In this document: piece by piece, positions 54,778-62,604 of the stretch
How the letters are laid out: every line of letters begins with the position of its first letter
Numbering within the stretch: position 1 is the first letter of the stretch
Source of the DNA: Cohnella sp. GbtcB17
GTDB taxonomy: Bacteria; Bacillota; Bacilli; Paenibacillales; Paenibacillaceae
Assembly: GCF_019091135.1 (NCBI RefSeq)
Contig: NZ_JAGXJW010000015.1
Coordinates: forward strand, 62,001-126,000
Length of the DNA: 64,000 nt
Direction of reading: 5' to 3'
Position numbers and translations under genes: made by a program
The notes under the pieces: model-generated
Told to the model about the DNA's origin: nothing
Seen by the model: only the letters and a program-made list of their open reading frames with translations
Databases searched by the model: none

Positions 54778-55467
54778 ATGAGTCGGTGCCAAAAGCAAGT
54801 CTGGATTTTAACGTTCTTCTTTTTCGTGCTTCAAACGCTGCATTCCACGCCGATTCAAGCAAATCCGGCGCTGCCGATCGTCAAAGACAGCGGTCTGATC
54901 TCGATCGAAGTGTACCCTGAGCGACATCTGTTATTGGTGAATTTGGACCATAAGCCGTACAAAAGCTTCCCCGTCGCGGTCGGCAATCCTTCAACGCCTA
55001 CGCCCGTTGGCGAATACAGCGTCACCTATAAGGGGAAAAACTGGGGGCCGTCGTTCGGATCGCGTTGGATTGGATTAGACGTGCCCTGGGGAATATACGG
55101 CATTCACGGCACCAACAAACCCTTTTCCATCGGCCAGCACGCCAGTCACGGCTGCATTCGCATGCGCAATCGGGATGTTGAAGAACTGTACGAGATCATA
55201 CCGATCGGAACAAAAGTCACCATATTCGGCCATGTGCTCGGCGAAGCGACTCAAGAATTAAAACCGTTAAGCGAAGGGGACGTAGGCGCTGTCGTTCAGC
55301 TCGTTCAGAATCGATTGCAAGGCGCGGGCTATTACCTCGGACCGTGCGACGGCAGATTTCGATTTTCGACGACGATCGCATTAAAAAAGTTCCAGCGTCA
55401 GAACGGTCTCGTCCCGAGCGGTGTCGTTACGCAGGCCGTATACGAAAAGTTAGGTCTTATAGAATGA
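54778..55467 (+). CDS. L,D-transpeptidase with C-terminal peptidoglycan-binding domain
   Basis: 229 residues from ATG 54778; an in-frame ATG at 54721 is possible but gives a poorer signal peptide. Residues 1-30 are a hydrophobic export signal ending QAN. YkuD domain about 40-165: IEVYPERHLLLV, NPSTPTPVGEYSV, GIHGTNKP and the catalytic HASHGCIRM (Cys126). The last 70 residues are a PG_binding_1 repeat (VVQLVQNRLQGAGYYLGPCDGRF). Makes 3-3 cross-links in peptidoglycan, probably in spore or stationary cells. Followed by a terminator. Confidence 0.92.
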   Translation: MSRCQKQVWILTFFFFVLQTLHSTPIQANPALPIVKDSGLISIEVYPERHLLLVNLDHKPYKSFPVAVGNPSTPTPVGEYSVTYKGKNWGPSFGSRWIGLDVPWGIYGIHGTNKPFSIGQHASHGCIRMRNRDVEELYEIIPIGTKVTIFGHVLGEATQELKPLSEGDVGAVVQLVQNRLQGAGYYLGPCDGRFRFSTTIALKKFQRQNGLVPSGVVTQAVYEKLGLIE

Positions 55468-55538
55468 ACGGATTGCATGTGCATTCGAGAGACGGGGAGA
55501 AATACATATCCAAACGTTTTTTCAGCCGTAAAATGAAC

Positions 55539-55567
55539 GAAGCCCGCGAAAATCGCGGGCTTCTTAT
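55539..55567 (+). terminator. Terminator after the L,D-transpeptidase gene
   Basis: Perfect 11-bp stem GAAGCCCGCGA / TCGCGGGCTTC with AAA loop and short T tail. Confidence 0.88.
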
Positions 55568-55659
55568 AGCTGAAAAATCATTTCACGCCGAAGTATTCAT
55601 GCATATGCATGATGTCCGCCAACGTTTTGCCGCTAAAATCATTATTCACAACACTTATG

Positions 55660-55674
55660 TAACATTAAATGTTA
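55660..55674. promoter_or_regulatory. Inverted repeat upstream of the cyanurate operon
   Basis: Perfect TAACATT-A-AATGTTA in an AT-rich stretch, about 100 bases before the likely transcription start. Candidate site for the operon's PucR protein or a nitrogen regulator. Another short palindrome, GTAATTAC, lies at 55725-55732. Confidence 0.4.
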
Positions 55675-55755
55675 TGTATATGAGATCATTCGTTATTTTT
55701 ACAACAATAATGCAAAGATATTTGGTAATTACACAAAGAATATCGAAATTTGGCG

Positions 55756-55764
55756 TGATATAAT
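55756..55764 (+). promoter_or_regulatory. Extended -10 promoter of the cyanurate operon
   Basis: TGATATAAT (TG-n-TATAAT) with no recognisable -35 17 bases upstream, as expected of an activator-dependent promoter. Start of transcription would be near 55771, giving a 40-base leader to the ATG at 55812. Confidence 0.6.
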
Positions 55765-55811
55765 GTGACACATAACAAAGAGATAAGACATTGGGGATAG
55801 GAGGAGCTAAC

Positions 55812-56495
55812 ATGACGGTAGAGGCAACACCCTATGCTTGGCCCTTTGACGGCAAAATTGATCCGAACAAAACGGCGCTTTTGGTGATCGATATGCAAAC
55901 CGACTTTTGCGGCAAGGGCGGCTACGTCGAGCGGATGGGCTACGACCTATCCTTGACGGCGCGGGCGATCGGGCCGATCTCGCGGCTGCTCAAAAGAGTG
56001 AGAGAAATTCAGGGCTTCACGGTCATCCACACGAGAGAGGGACACCGTCCGGACCTGTCCGACCTGCCGGAAAACAAACGGTGGAGAAGCGCCAGGGCAG
56101 GGGCGGAGATAGGCTCCGCAGGGCCAATGGGACGGATACTGGTGCGAGGAGAACCGGGCTGGGAGATCATCCCGGAGCTTGCGCCTCTGCCGGGGGAACC
56201 GGTTGTCGACAAGCCGGGCAAAGGCAGCTTCTATGCAACGGACCTCGATCTGCTCCTGAAGACGCGCGGGATCACGCACCTCATCCTAACGGGGATCACG
56301 ACCGACGTGTGCGTCCATACGACGATGCGGGAAGCGAACGACCGCGGCTATGAGTGCCTGATTCTGGAGGATTGCACGGGAGCGACCGATCCTTCGAACC
56401 ACGAAGCCGCGCTTCGCATGGTGCAGATGCAAGGCGGCGTGTTCGGCAGCGTGTCCGATTCTAGCAAGTTGCTGACCGCTCTTGAATCGCTATAA
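55812..56495 (+). CDS. Cysteine hydrolase (isochorismatase fold), probable biuret amidohydrolase
   Basis: 227 residues from ATG 55812, eight bases after AGGAGG. Catalytic triad of the family: Asp27 in [10 protein letters not shown], Lys137 in [11 protein letters not shown], Cys167 in [11 protein letters not shown]. The insertion [14 protein letters not shown] and the [15 protein letters not shown] block resemble biuret hydrolase/ureidoacrylate hydrolase-type members. As the first gene of an operon with a cyanuric acid hydrolase and an allophanate hydrolase, hydrolysis of biuret to allophanate and ammonia is the natural role: it supplies the middle step. Confidence 0.82.
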   Translation: MTVEATPYAWPFDGKIDPNKTALLVIDMQTDFCGKGGYVERMGYDLSLTARAIGPISRLLKRVREIQGFTVIHTREGHRPDLSDLPENKRWRSARAGAEIGSAGPMGRILVRGEPGWEIIPELAPLPGEPVVDKPGKGSFYATDLDLLLKTRGITHLILTGITTDVCVHTTMREANDRGYECLILEDCTGATDPSNHEAALRMVQMQGGVFGSVSDSSKLLTALESL

Positions 56496-56520
56496 AAACA
56501 TAACAACGGGGGAATCGAGC

Positions 56521-57600
56521 ATGCGAAAAGTGAACGGAAAATGGATGTCTGCGATTTTGTTGTCTTCGATCGTCGCGATTGCCGGCTGCGGCAGCAATTC
56601 TGCGAGCAACGGCACGAACGGCGGCAGTCAGGAGCCGGCCGGCGGCTCGGCCTCGTCCGCGACGACGGCTGCGTCTTCGGCGGCGAGCGCGGATGCGGAC
56701 TCCCAAAAGCTTAAAAAAGTCGTCGTCCGGCTGAAATGGATCAATCAGGCGCAATTCGCCGGCTTCTACATCGCCAAGGAGAAGGGGTACTACAAGGACG
56801 CCGGACTCGACGTGGACATCCGACCGGGCGGTTCGGACTTTCCGTCGGTGCAGATGGTATCCTCGGGCAGCGAAGACTTCGGCGTCACGGGAGCCGACCA
56901 GATTCTGATGTCCCGCGAAAAAGGCGCCCCCGTCGTCGCACTGTCCGTCATTTACCGCTCGACGCCATTCGTGCTGTTCACGCTTAAAACCTCCGGCATT
57001 ACGTCCATGAAGGATCTCGAAGGCCAGAAGGTCGGCGTCAAGCTCGGCGGCAACGAGGAGCTTACGTACCGGGCCATGGTCAACAAGGCCGGCGTCAAGG
57101 CCAAATCGATCAGTGAGATGCCCGTCAAGTTCGACCTCAGCCCGCTGCTGACGGGACAAGTCAAAGCTTGGCCGGGCTACGTCATCAATGAAGTAATCGC
57201 GGCCCAGGAGCAAGGTGAAGAAGTGAACGTCATTTATCCGAGCGACTACGGCATTAATTTTTATGCGGATACGCTGTTCACGACCGAAAAAATGATCCAG
57301 AAGGATCCCGAGACGGTGAAGGGCTTCGTTCAAGCGACGATGAAGGGCTGGGATTATGCCATAAACCACCCGGATGAGGCTGCGCAGGTGACGGTCCAAT
57401 CCGGCGACCAGCTGAACCTGGAGCATGAGACGAAAATGATGAAGGCCAGCATTCCGCTGCTCGAAGCGGACAAAGGACCGCTCGGTCAGATGGAAGAGTC
57501 GCAGTGGAGCACGCTGCAGGACAGCCTGATCGACGTCGGCTTCCTGAAGAAAAAGCAGGACCTGGCCTCGGCCTTCACGAACGAATTCATTCAACCTTAA
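56521..57600 (+). CDS. ABC transporter substrate-binding lipoprotein, NMT1/THI5-like
   Basis: 359 residues from ATG 56521 (GGGGGAA upstream), 25 bases after the previous gene. Signal peptide with lipobox IAGC (Cys22 region), then a low-complexity Ser/Gly/Ala linker. Mature domain: LKWINQAQFAGFYIAKEKGYYKDAGLDVDI, GADQILMSREKGAPVVALSV, LEGQKVGVK, typical of NMT1-like proteins that bind pyrimidine precursors, riboflavin, taurine or nitrogen heterocycles. Likely cargo: cyanuric acid, barbiturate or biuret. Confidence 0.88.
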   Translation: MRKVNGKWMSAILLSSIVAIAGCGSNSASNGTNGGSQEPAGGSASSATTAASSAASADADSQKLKKVVVRLKWINQAQFAGFYIAKEKGYYKDAGLDVDIRPGGSDFPSVQMVSSGSEDFGVTGADQILMSREKGAPVVALSVIYRSTPFVLFTLKTSGITSMKDLEGQKVGVKLGGNEELTYRAMVNKAGVKAKSISEMPVKFDLSPLLTGQVKAWPGYVINEVIAAQEQGEEVNVIYPSDYGINFYADTLFTTEKMIQKDPETVKGFVQATMKGWDYAINHPDEAAQVTVQSGDQLNLEHETKMMKASIPLLEADKGPLGQMEESQWSTLQDSLIDVGFLKKKQDLASAFTNEFIQP

Positions 57601-57614
57601 AGGAGGGATCGCCG

Positions 57615-58472
57615 ATGGCGGCCATCAGTAGCCTAGCAGGATCCGTCAGAGAACGCGCCGCCGGCGCAGCCTTTGACGTCGGAGGCGGTGCCGGCGCAAG
57701 CTCCGACGCCCACCTCCAAACCAGCGCCATTTCCATCCAAAATTGCTCGCTGACGTTCGGCAGCGTACGCGTCTTAAACGAGGTGTCGCTCGACGTCCGA
57801 AGCGGCGAGTTCATATCCATCCTCGGTCCGAGCGGCTGCGGCAAGTCGTCGCTCCTTCGGCTGATCCTCGGCTTGCTGCAGCCGGATCAAGGCGGCGGGA
57901 TCACGCTTCATGTGCCCCGGGAGGAGATCGGCATCGTTTTTCAAAAACCGGTGCTTATGCCGTGGCAAACCGCGATCCAGAACATCGAGCTGCCGCTGAA
58001 CATCGGTCCGCAGCGCGCCAAGCAATCGAAGGCCGAACGCCGCGAGCGGGCGGAGTGGACGCTGGAGCTCGTCGGGCTGGCGGACTTCCGCAACCATTAC
58101 CCGCAGCAGCTGAGCGGCGGGATGCAGCAGCGTATCGCCATCGCCAGGGCGCTGGCGGCGTACCCGACGATTCTGTTGATGGTCGCACCGATCGGCGCGC
58201 TGGACGAATTCACGCGCGAGAAGCTCAATATCGAGCTTCTCCGTCTATGGGCGAACCCGGACACCAAGTTGAACACGGTCGTCATGGTCACGCACTCGAT
58301 TCAGGAATCCGTGCTCATGTCCGACCGGATCGTCATGATGTCGCCGCGCCCGGCCAACGTCAGCGACATCGTGCAGGTGCCGCTCGCCCACCCGCGGGAA
58401 GCCGAGATGCAGGAGCTCCCGGCATTCCTGAGCACGGTCAGGGAAATTCGAAAGCAGGTGAAGGCGCTATGA
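57615..58472 (+). CDS. ABC transporter ATPase (SsuB/TauB-like) with defective Walker B
   Basis: 285 residues, AAAGGAGGG before ATG. A low-complexity Ala/Gly N-terminus of about 38 residues precedes the ABC domain. Walker A is GPSGCGKSS (71-79), Q-loop FQKPVLMPW, signature LSGGMQQR (166-173), D-loop ALDE and switch His227 in VTHS. Walker B, normally LLMDEPFGALDE, reads LLMVAPIGALDE: the magnesium Asp is Val190 and the catalytic Glu is Ala191, and the following Phe is Ile. Each change needs one or two base changes (GTC GCA CCG ATC), so one sequencing error cannot explain it. Otherwise a normal partner for the permease that overlaps its stop. ATP hydrolysis should be severely reduced. Confidence 0.9.
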   Translation: MAAISSLAGSVRERAAGAAFDVGGGAGASSDAHLQTSAISIQNCSLTFGSVRVLNEVSLDVRSGEFISILGPSGCGKSSLLRLILGLLQPDQGGGITLHVPREEIGIVFQKPVLMPWQTAIQNIELPLNIGPQRAKQSKAERRERAEWTLELVGLADFRNHYPQQLSGGMQQRIAIARALAAYPTILLMVAPIGALDEFTREKLNIELLRLWANPDTKLNTVVMVTHSIQESVLMSDRIVMMSPRPANVSDIVQVPLAHPREAEMQELPAFLSTVREIRKQVKAL

Positions 58473-59221
58473 CGGCCAAATTCAAGGACATTCTTTATCC
58501 GATCGCATTTGCCGTGGGCCTGATCTTGATCTGGGAGGCCGTCGTACGTATTTTCGATATCCCGCTTTACTTGCTCCCCGCGCCATCGGACATCGCCGGG
58601 GTCGTCGACGGCGAGCTGCTGCGCAACATGGGCGTGACGTTGTACGAGGCGGTGCTCGGCTTCCTGCTCGCCAATGTGCTTGGATTTTTGACGGCGATTC
58701 TGTTCGTGCATTCCCGTCCGGCCGAGAAGGGGATCTTCCCGCTGGCCATCGCGCTCAAGACGACGCCGGTCGTCGCGCTGGCGCCGCTTCTCGTCATTTG
58801 GCTGGGCACCGGCTATTGGTCGAAAGTGGCCGCTTCCATGATCATTTGCTTTTTTCCGATACTCGTAAACAGCGTAAAGGGCTTGAAGGCGGTCGAGCAC
58901 GAAGCTTGGGAGCTGTTCTCGGCTTATAAAGGAACAAAGGCGGAGATCTTCTGGAAGCTGCGGCTGCCGACCAGCCTTCCCTATGTGCTGTCCGCGCTCA
59001 AAATCTCCAGCTCGCTCGCGATCGTGGGCGCCATCGTCGGCGAGTTCGTCGGTTCGAACAAGGGGCTCGGTTACTTGGTGCTGTTGTCTTCCTATCATTT
59101 AGACACGCCGGTCATGTTCTCGGCGATCGCCGCGGCCGCGGTCGCGGGGCTGATCTTGTTCGGAATCATTGCTTCGGTCGAAAAAAGAGTCATTTTCTGG
59201 CAGAAGGTGGATGAAGTATGA
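58469..59221 (+). CDS. ABC transporter permease (SsuC/TauC-like)
   Basis: 250 residues, ATG overlapping the ATPase stop (ATGA). Six hydrophobic helices; the EAA loop [30 protein letters not shown] is intact and should contact the ATPase. Binding-protein-dependent transport inner-membrane family. Its stop overlaps the start of the cyanuric acid hydrolase gene (ATGA), a sign of tight coupling between uptake and catabolism. Confidence 0.93.
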   Translation: MTAKFKDILYPIAFAVGLILIWEAVVRIFDIPLYLLPAPSDIAGVVDGELLRNMGVTLYEAVLGFLLANVLGFLTAILFVHSRPAEKGIFPLAIALKTTPVVALAPLLVIWLGTGYWSKVAASMIICFFPILVNSVKGLKAVEHEAWELFSAYKGTKAEIFWKLRLPTSLPYVLSALKISSSLAIVGAIVGEFVGSNKGLGYLVLLSSYHLDTPVMFSAIAAAAVAGLILFGIIASVEKRVIFWQKVDEV

Positions 59222-60291
59222 GGATCTCGGTCGTACGCGTCCCGGCAGCGTCTCCCAGCGATACGGCATCGCTGCGGGCGCATATCGAAGCAGGCTCGAT
59301 TCATCCTTCTCAGGTGATCGCGGTGTTGGGCAAAACGGAAGGCAACGGCTGCGTCAACGATTTTACGAGAGGGTACGCGGTTCAAACGCTTCGCGGCTTC
59401 TTCGCCGGTCTAATCGGCGCGGAAGCGGCGGAGCGAATCTCCTTTATTATGTCTGGCGGCACGGAAGGCGTGCTTGCGCCACACTTCACGGTCATCAGCC
59501 GATCCGAAGCAGAGGGAGGGCCGGCTGATCCTGGCTTGAAGTCGCTTGCGGTCGGCGTCGCGCATACCCGACGCTTCCTTCCGGAGGAGCTCGGACGCTC
59601 GGCCCAAGTCGAGGAAGTGTCGGCGGCCGTAACCCGGGCTATGGCGGAGGCGCGGATCGAAGCGGCCTCCGACGTGCATTTCGTGCAGACCAAATGCCCG
59701 TTGCTTACAGATGCGGACATCGCGGAGGCCAGAGCCCGGGGAGCCGAAGTCGCGGTCGACGATACATACAAGTCGATGGGCTACTCCCGCGGCGCGTCCG
59801 CGCTCGGCGCCGCCGTCGCGCTCGGGGAGATCGTCCGCGAAGAGATCGCCGACGACGACGTCTGCCACTCGTGGGACAAATTCAGCGAAGTCGCGTCCAC
59901 CTCGGCGGGCAGCGAGCTTGCCTACTGCGAGGTGATCGTCTTCGGCAACTCGGCGCAGGCGAGCGGCGATCTGTTCATGAGCCACGGCGTCATGGCCGAC
60001 GCGATCGATGCGAAGCCGCTGCTCGCGATGCTTGCCGACCATCCGGGAGCGGAGGTCGTGCAGGTGCTGGCGAAGGCCGAGGCCGATCCGACGAGTCTCA
60101 TCCGCGGACGCAGGCATACGATGCTTAACGATTCGGACATTAACCATACGCGTCATGCGCGGGCGGCCGTCGGCGCCGTGCTGGCTTCGATCGTAGGCGA
60201 CCCGATGATCTACGTCTCCGGAGGCGCGGAGCATCAAGGTCCGGCGGGCGGCGGACCGGTAGCCGTCATTTTCCGTCGCACCAATACGTAG
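59218..60291 (+). CDS. atzD: Cyanuric acid hydrolase/barbiturase family enzyme
   Basis: 357 residues. The three-fold toblerone-type repeat is clear, with one Lys-Ser pair per repeat: Lys39 (LGKTEG) with Ser79 (SGGTEG), Lys159 (VQTKCPLLT) with Ser232 (SAGSELA), Lys286 (LAKAEADP) with Ser334 ([10 protein letters not shown]). C-terminal [12 protein letters not shown] is the metal-binding end of the family. The enzyme opens cyanuric acid to carboxybiuret, or barbiturate to ureidomalonate. Biuret-hydrolase-like and allophanate hydrolase genes in the same operon favour cyanuric acid. The symbol is given on that basis. Confidence 0.88.
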   Translation: MRISVVRVPAASPSDTASLRAHIEAGSIHPSQVIAVLGKTEGNGCVNDFTRGYAVQTLRGFFAGLIGAEAAERISFIMSGGTEGVLAPHFTVISRSEAEGGPADPGLKSLAVGVAHTRRFLPEELGRSAQVEEVSAAVTRAMAEARIEAASDVHFVQTKCPLLTDADIAEARARGAEVAVDDTYKSMGYSRGASALGAAVALGEIVREEIADDDVCHSWDKFSEVASTSAGSELAYCEVIVFGNSAQASGDLFMSHGVMADAIDAKPLLAMLADHPGAEVVQVLAKAEADPTSLIRGRRHTMLNDSDINHTRHARAAVGAVLASIVGDPMIYVSGGAEHQGPAGGGPVAVIFRRTNT

Positions 60292-60358
60292 TAGTTCAAG
60301 AAAATTTGCAGGTACGGTACAGGCGCAGCCGTCAAGCGCCAAGGAGGAGAAGCCGAAG

Positions 60359-62143
60359 ATGACTGCTGCACAATTCCCCCTTCGAATGACCACGTCCTGG
60401 CTGCGGGAGCAATACGCGGCTTCGAAGCTTGCGCCGCGCGATGTCGTGGCGGAGATGATCCGCCGATCCGTCGTCGATGAACACATGAACATCTGGATCG
60501 CGCCGCCGGATGCGGATACGATCGAGCCCTATCTGAAGCGGTTGGAAACGATGGACCGCTCGGCGCCCCTGTGGGGCATCCCTTTTGCCATTAAAGATAA
60601 TATCGACCTGGCGAACGTCCCCACGACGGCGGGCTGTCCCGCATTCGCCTATACGCCGGATGCGCACGCCGCCGTCGTTCAGCGGCTGATCGAAGCGGGC
60701 GCGATCCCGCTCGGCAAGACGAACCTGGACCAATTCGCGACCGGGCTCGTCGGCACGCGAAGCCCTTACGGCGAGACGCACAACGCGCTGAAGCCCGAAC
60801 TGATCAGCGGCGGCTCCAGCTCCGGCTCGGCTGTCGCCGTCGCAAGGGGCCATGCGGTCTTCGCGCTCGGCACCGATACCGCGGGCTCGGGACGCGTGCC
60901 CGCCGCCCTGAACGGCTTGATCGGCTTGAAGCCGAGCCTCGGATCCTGGCCGACGCGAGGCGTCGTGCCCGCTTGCCGGAGTCTGGACTGCGTGACCGTG
61001 TTTGCGCACGAGCTGGAGGACGCGATGCGCGTCGACGGGGTCGCGCGCGGACCGGATGCTGCGGATCCTTGGACACGTACGGTCGTTCGGCGTTCGCCGG
61101 AGCTGCCGAAGCGCTTGCTGCTCCCTGGCGGCGATTGGCCTTTTTTCGGCCCCTACGCCTCCCGGTACGAAGCGGCTTGGCGTCAGGCGGAGCGGAAAGC
61201 GGCACAGCTGGGCATCGAGGTTCAAACGATCGATTACGCGTTGTTCGCGGAGGCGGCCGCCGTACTTTACGACGGGCCGTGGGTCGCCGAGCGCTGGTCG
61301 GCGTTGGGCGCGTTCATCGATGCCCATCCCGGCGCGGCGTTCCCCGTGACGGAGCAGGTGCTGCGCTCCGGCTCCGGGGACCGGCACGATGCGGCTTCGG
61401 TCTTTTCGGCCATGCACCGGATTCAAGCCTTGAAGCATGAAGCGGCCAAGCTGCTCGAAGACGCAGCGCTCCTGCTGCCCACGGCCGGCGGCACGTGGTC
61501 ACGCGACGAGGTCCGGGCCGATCCGATTCGGACGAATAGCGACATGGGGCGGTGGACGAATCACTGCAACCTGCTCGATTTGTGCGCCATTGCCGTTCCG
61601 GCGGGAGAAGCGGCGCCGGACGTGCCGTTCGGCATTACTTTGTTTGCGGTGTCGGGCGGCGAAGACATGCTGGCGGAGCTGGCGATCCGCTGGGCCGATC
61701 CTTCCGGGGAATCAAGTCCGCGCTCGTATAGAGGCTCCGAGGAGCAGCCGATGACGACGACGTTCGTTGCCGTATGCGGGCTTCATATGAGAGGTTATCC
61801 GCTGGAACCGCAAATGAAGGCGCATGGCGCCGCATTCGTCAAGGAAGCGAAGACGGCTTCCAAATACAAGCTATACCGTCTGCCGACATCTCCGGCCAAG
61901 CCGGGGCTGGTCAAGCAGGAGAAGGGCGGCTCCGCGATCGAGCTGGAAATATGGGAGATGCCGCTTGCAGCGTTTGGCCGATTCGCGGCGCTCATCCCCG
62001 CACCGCTTGGCATCGGCAAGGTCGAGCTGGCCGACGGCACCGAGGTGCCTGGGTTCGTATGCGAAGGATACGCGGCGGCGGATGCGGAGGACGTGACCTT
62101 TGCCGGGAGCTGGCGGAACGTACAATTGCTGAAAAATAACTAG
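60359..62143 (+). CDS. atzF: Allophanate hydrolase (amidase-signature family)
   Basis: 594 residues, AAGGAGGAG upstream of ATG. Amidase signature with the Ser-cisSer-Lys triad: Lys79 (PFAIKDNID), cis-Ser153 (SGGSSSGSAVA) and nucleophile Ser177 (GTDTAGSGRVPAAL). PTRGVVPACRSLDCVTVF is the allophanate-hydrolase-specific extension. The C-terminal 130 residues (FVAVCGLHMRGYPLEPQM, then IELEIWEMPLAAFGRFAALIPAPLGIGKVEL) form the second domain that in AtzF/DUR1 relatives removes the carbamate product. Converts allophanate to two ammonia and two carbon dioxide, finishing cyanurate mineralisation. No urea carboxylase is adjacent, consistent with allophanate coming from biuret. Confidence 0.93.
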   Translation: MTAAQFPLRMTTSWLREQYAASKLAPRDVVAEMIRRSVVDEHMNIWIAPPDADTIEPYLKRLETMDRSAPLWGIPFAIKDNIDLANVPTTAGCPAFAYTPDAHAAVVQRLIEAGAIPLGKTNLDQFATGLVGTRSPYGETHNALKPELISGGSSSGSAVAVARGHAVFALGTDTAGSGRVPAALNGLIGLKPSLGSWPTRGVVPACRSLDCVTVFAHELEDAMRVDGVARGPDAADPWTRTVVRRSPELPKRLLLPGGDWPFFGPYASRYEAAWRQAERKAAQLGIEVQTIDYALFAEAAAVLYDGPWVAERWSALGAFIDAHPGAAFPVTEQVLRSGSGDRHDAASVFSAMHRIQALKHEAAKLLEDAALLLPTAGGTWSRDEVRADPIRTNSDMGRWTNHCNLLDLCAIAVPAGEAAPDVPFGITLFAVSGGEDMLAELAIRWADPSGESSPRSYRGSEEQPMTTTFVAVCGLHMRGYPLEPQMKAHGAAFVKEAKTASKYKLYRLPTSPAKPGLVKQEKGGSAIELEIWEMPLAAFGRFAALIPAPLGIGKVELADGTEVPGFVCEGYAAADAEDVTFAGSWRNVQLLKNN

Positions 62144-62166
62144 ACCTATAAAAGGAGCGCGACAGC

Positions 62167-62604
62167 ATGATCAAAGCGGAGGAAACAAAAGTCGTCGTCG
62201 GAGCCGACATGGAATGGGGACTGATGCCCAATCACTGGCATCTGTATCATCGGGAGATCGTGAATGCCGCGCAGGCGGACGAACTCGGCGTAAGGGTCAG
62301 CTCGGTGCTGTGGGAGAAAATCGGCGTCGGGGGAGCCGTCCTGCCTCACTATCACGACGTCGCCGAAATCATTCATATTACGGCAGGCGAGGTCAAGCTG
62401 CTGCGCGACGGGACCTGGACGCTGTACAAAGCGGGGGATACTTTCCACGTACCGGCCGGCGTCGTCCATTCCGTCGCATGCGCCGGCGATTCGCCGAGCG
62501 AGCAGATCAGCGTTTTCCTGCCCGTGGAGGCCGACGCGCCCAAGAACGCCTACTTCAATACGCACCTCGTCGAAGACGTCTATACCGATAAGCTCGGATC
62601 ATGA
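62167..62604 (+). CDS. Small cupin protein of the cyanurate operon
   Basis: 145 residues, AAAGGAG upstream. Single cupin: LPHYHDVAEIIHITAGEVKLLRDG (motif 1, two His and a Glu) and DTFHVPAGVVHSVACAG (motif 2, His). Lies 23 bases after atzF and its stop overlaps the start of the PucR-type gene. Possible roles are decarboxylation or tautomer handling of carboxybiuret, or a metal-dependent side activity; nothing in the sequence decides. Confidence 0.82.
   Translation: MIKAEETKVVVGADMEWGLMPNHWHLYHREIVNAAQADELGVRVSSVLWEKIGVGGAVLPHYHDVAEIIHITAGEVKLLRDGTWTLYKAGDTFHVPAGVVHSVACAGDSPSEQISVFLPVEADAPKNAYFNTHLVEDVYTDKLGS

Noticed and set aside
55660..55674. GlnR/TnrA nitrogen-regulator box before the cyanurate operon
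   Set aside because: The half sites face outward (TAACA...TGTTA) instead of TGTNA-N7-TNACA.
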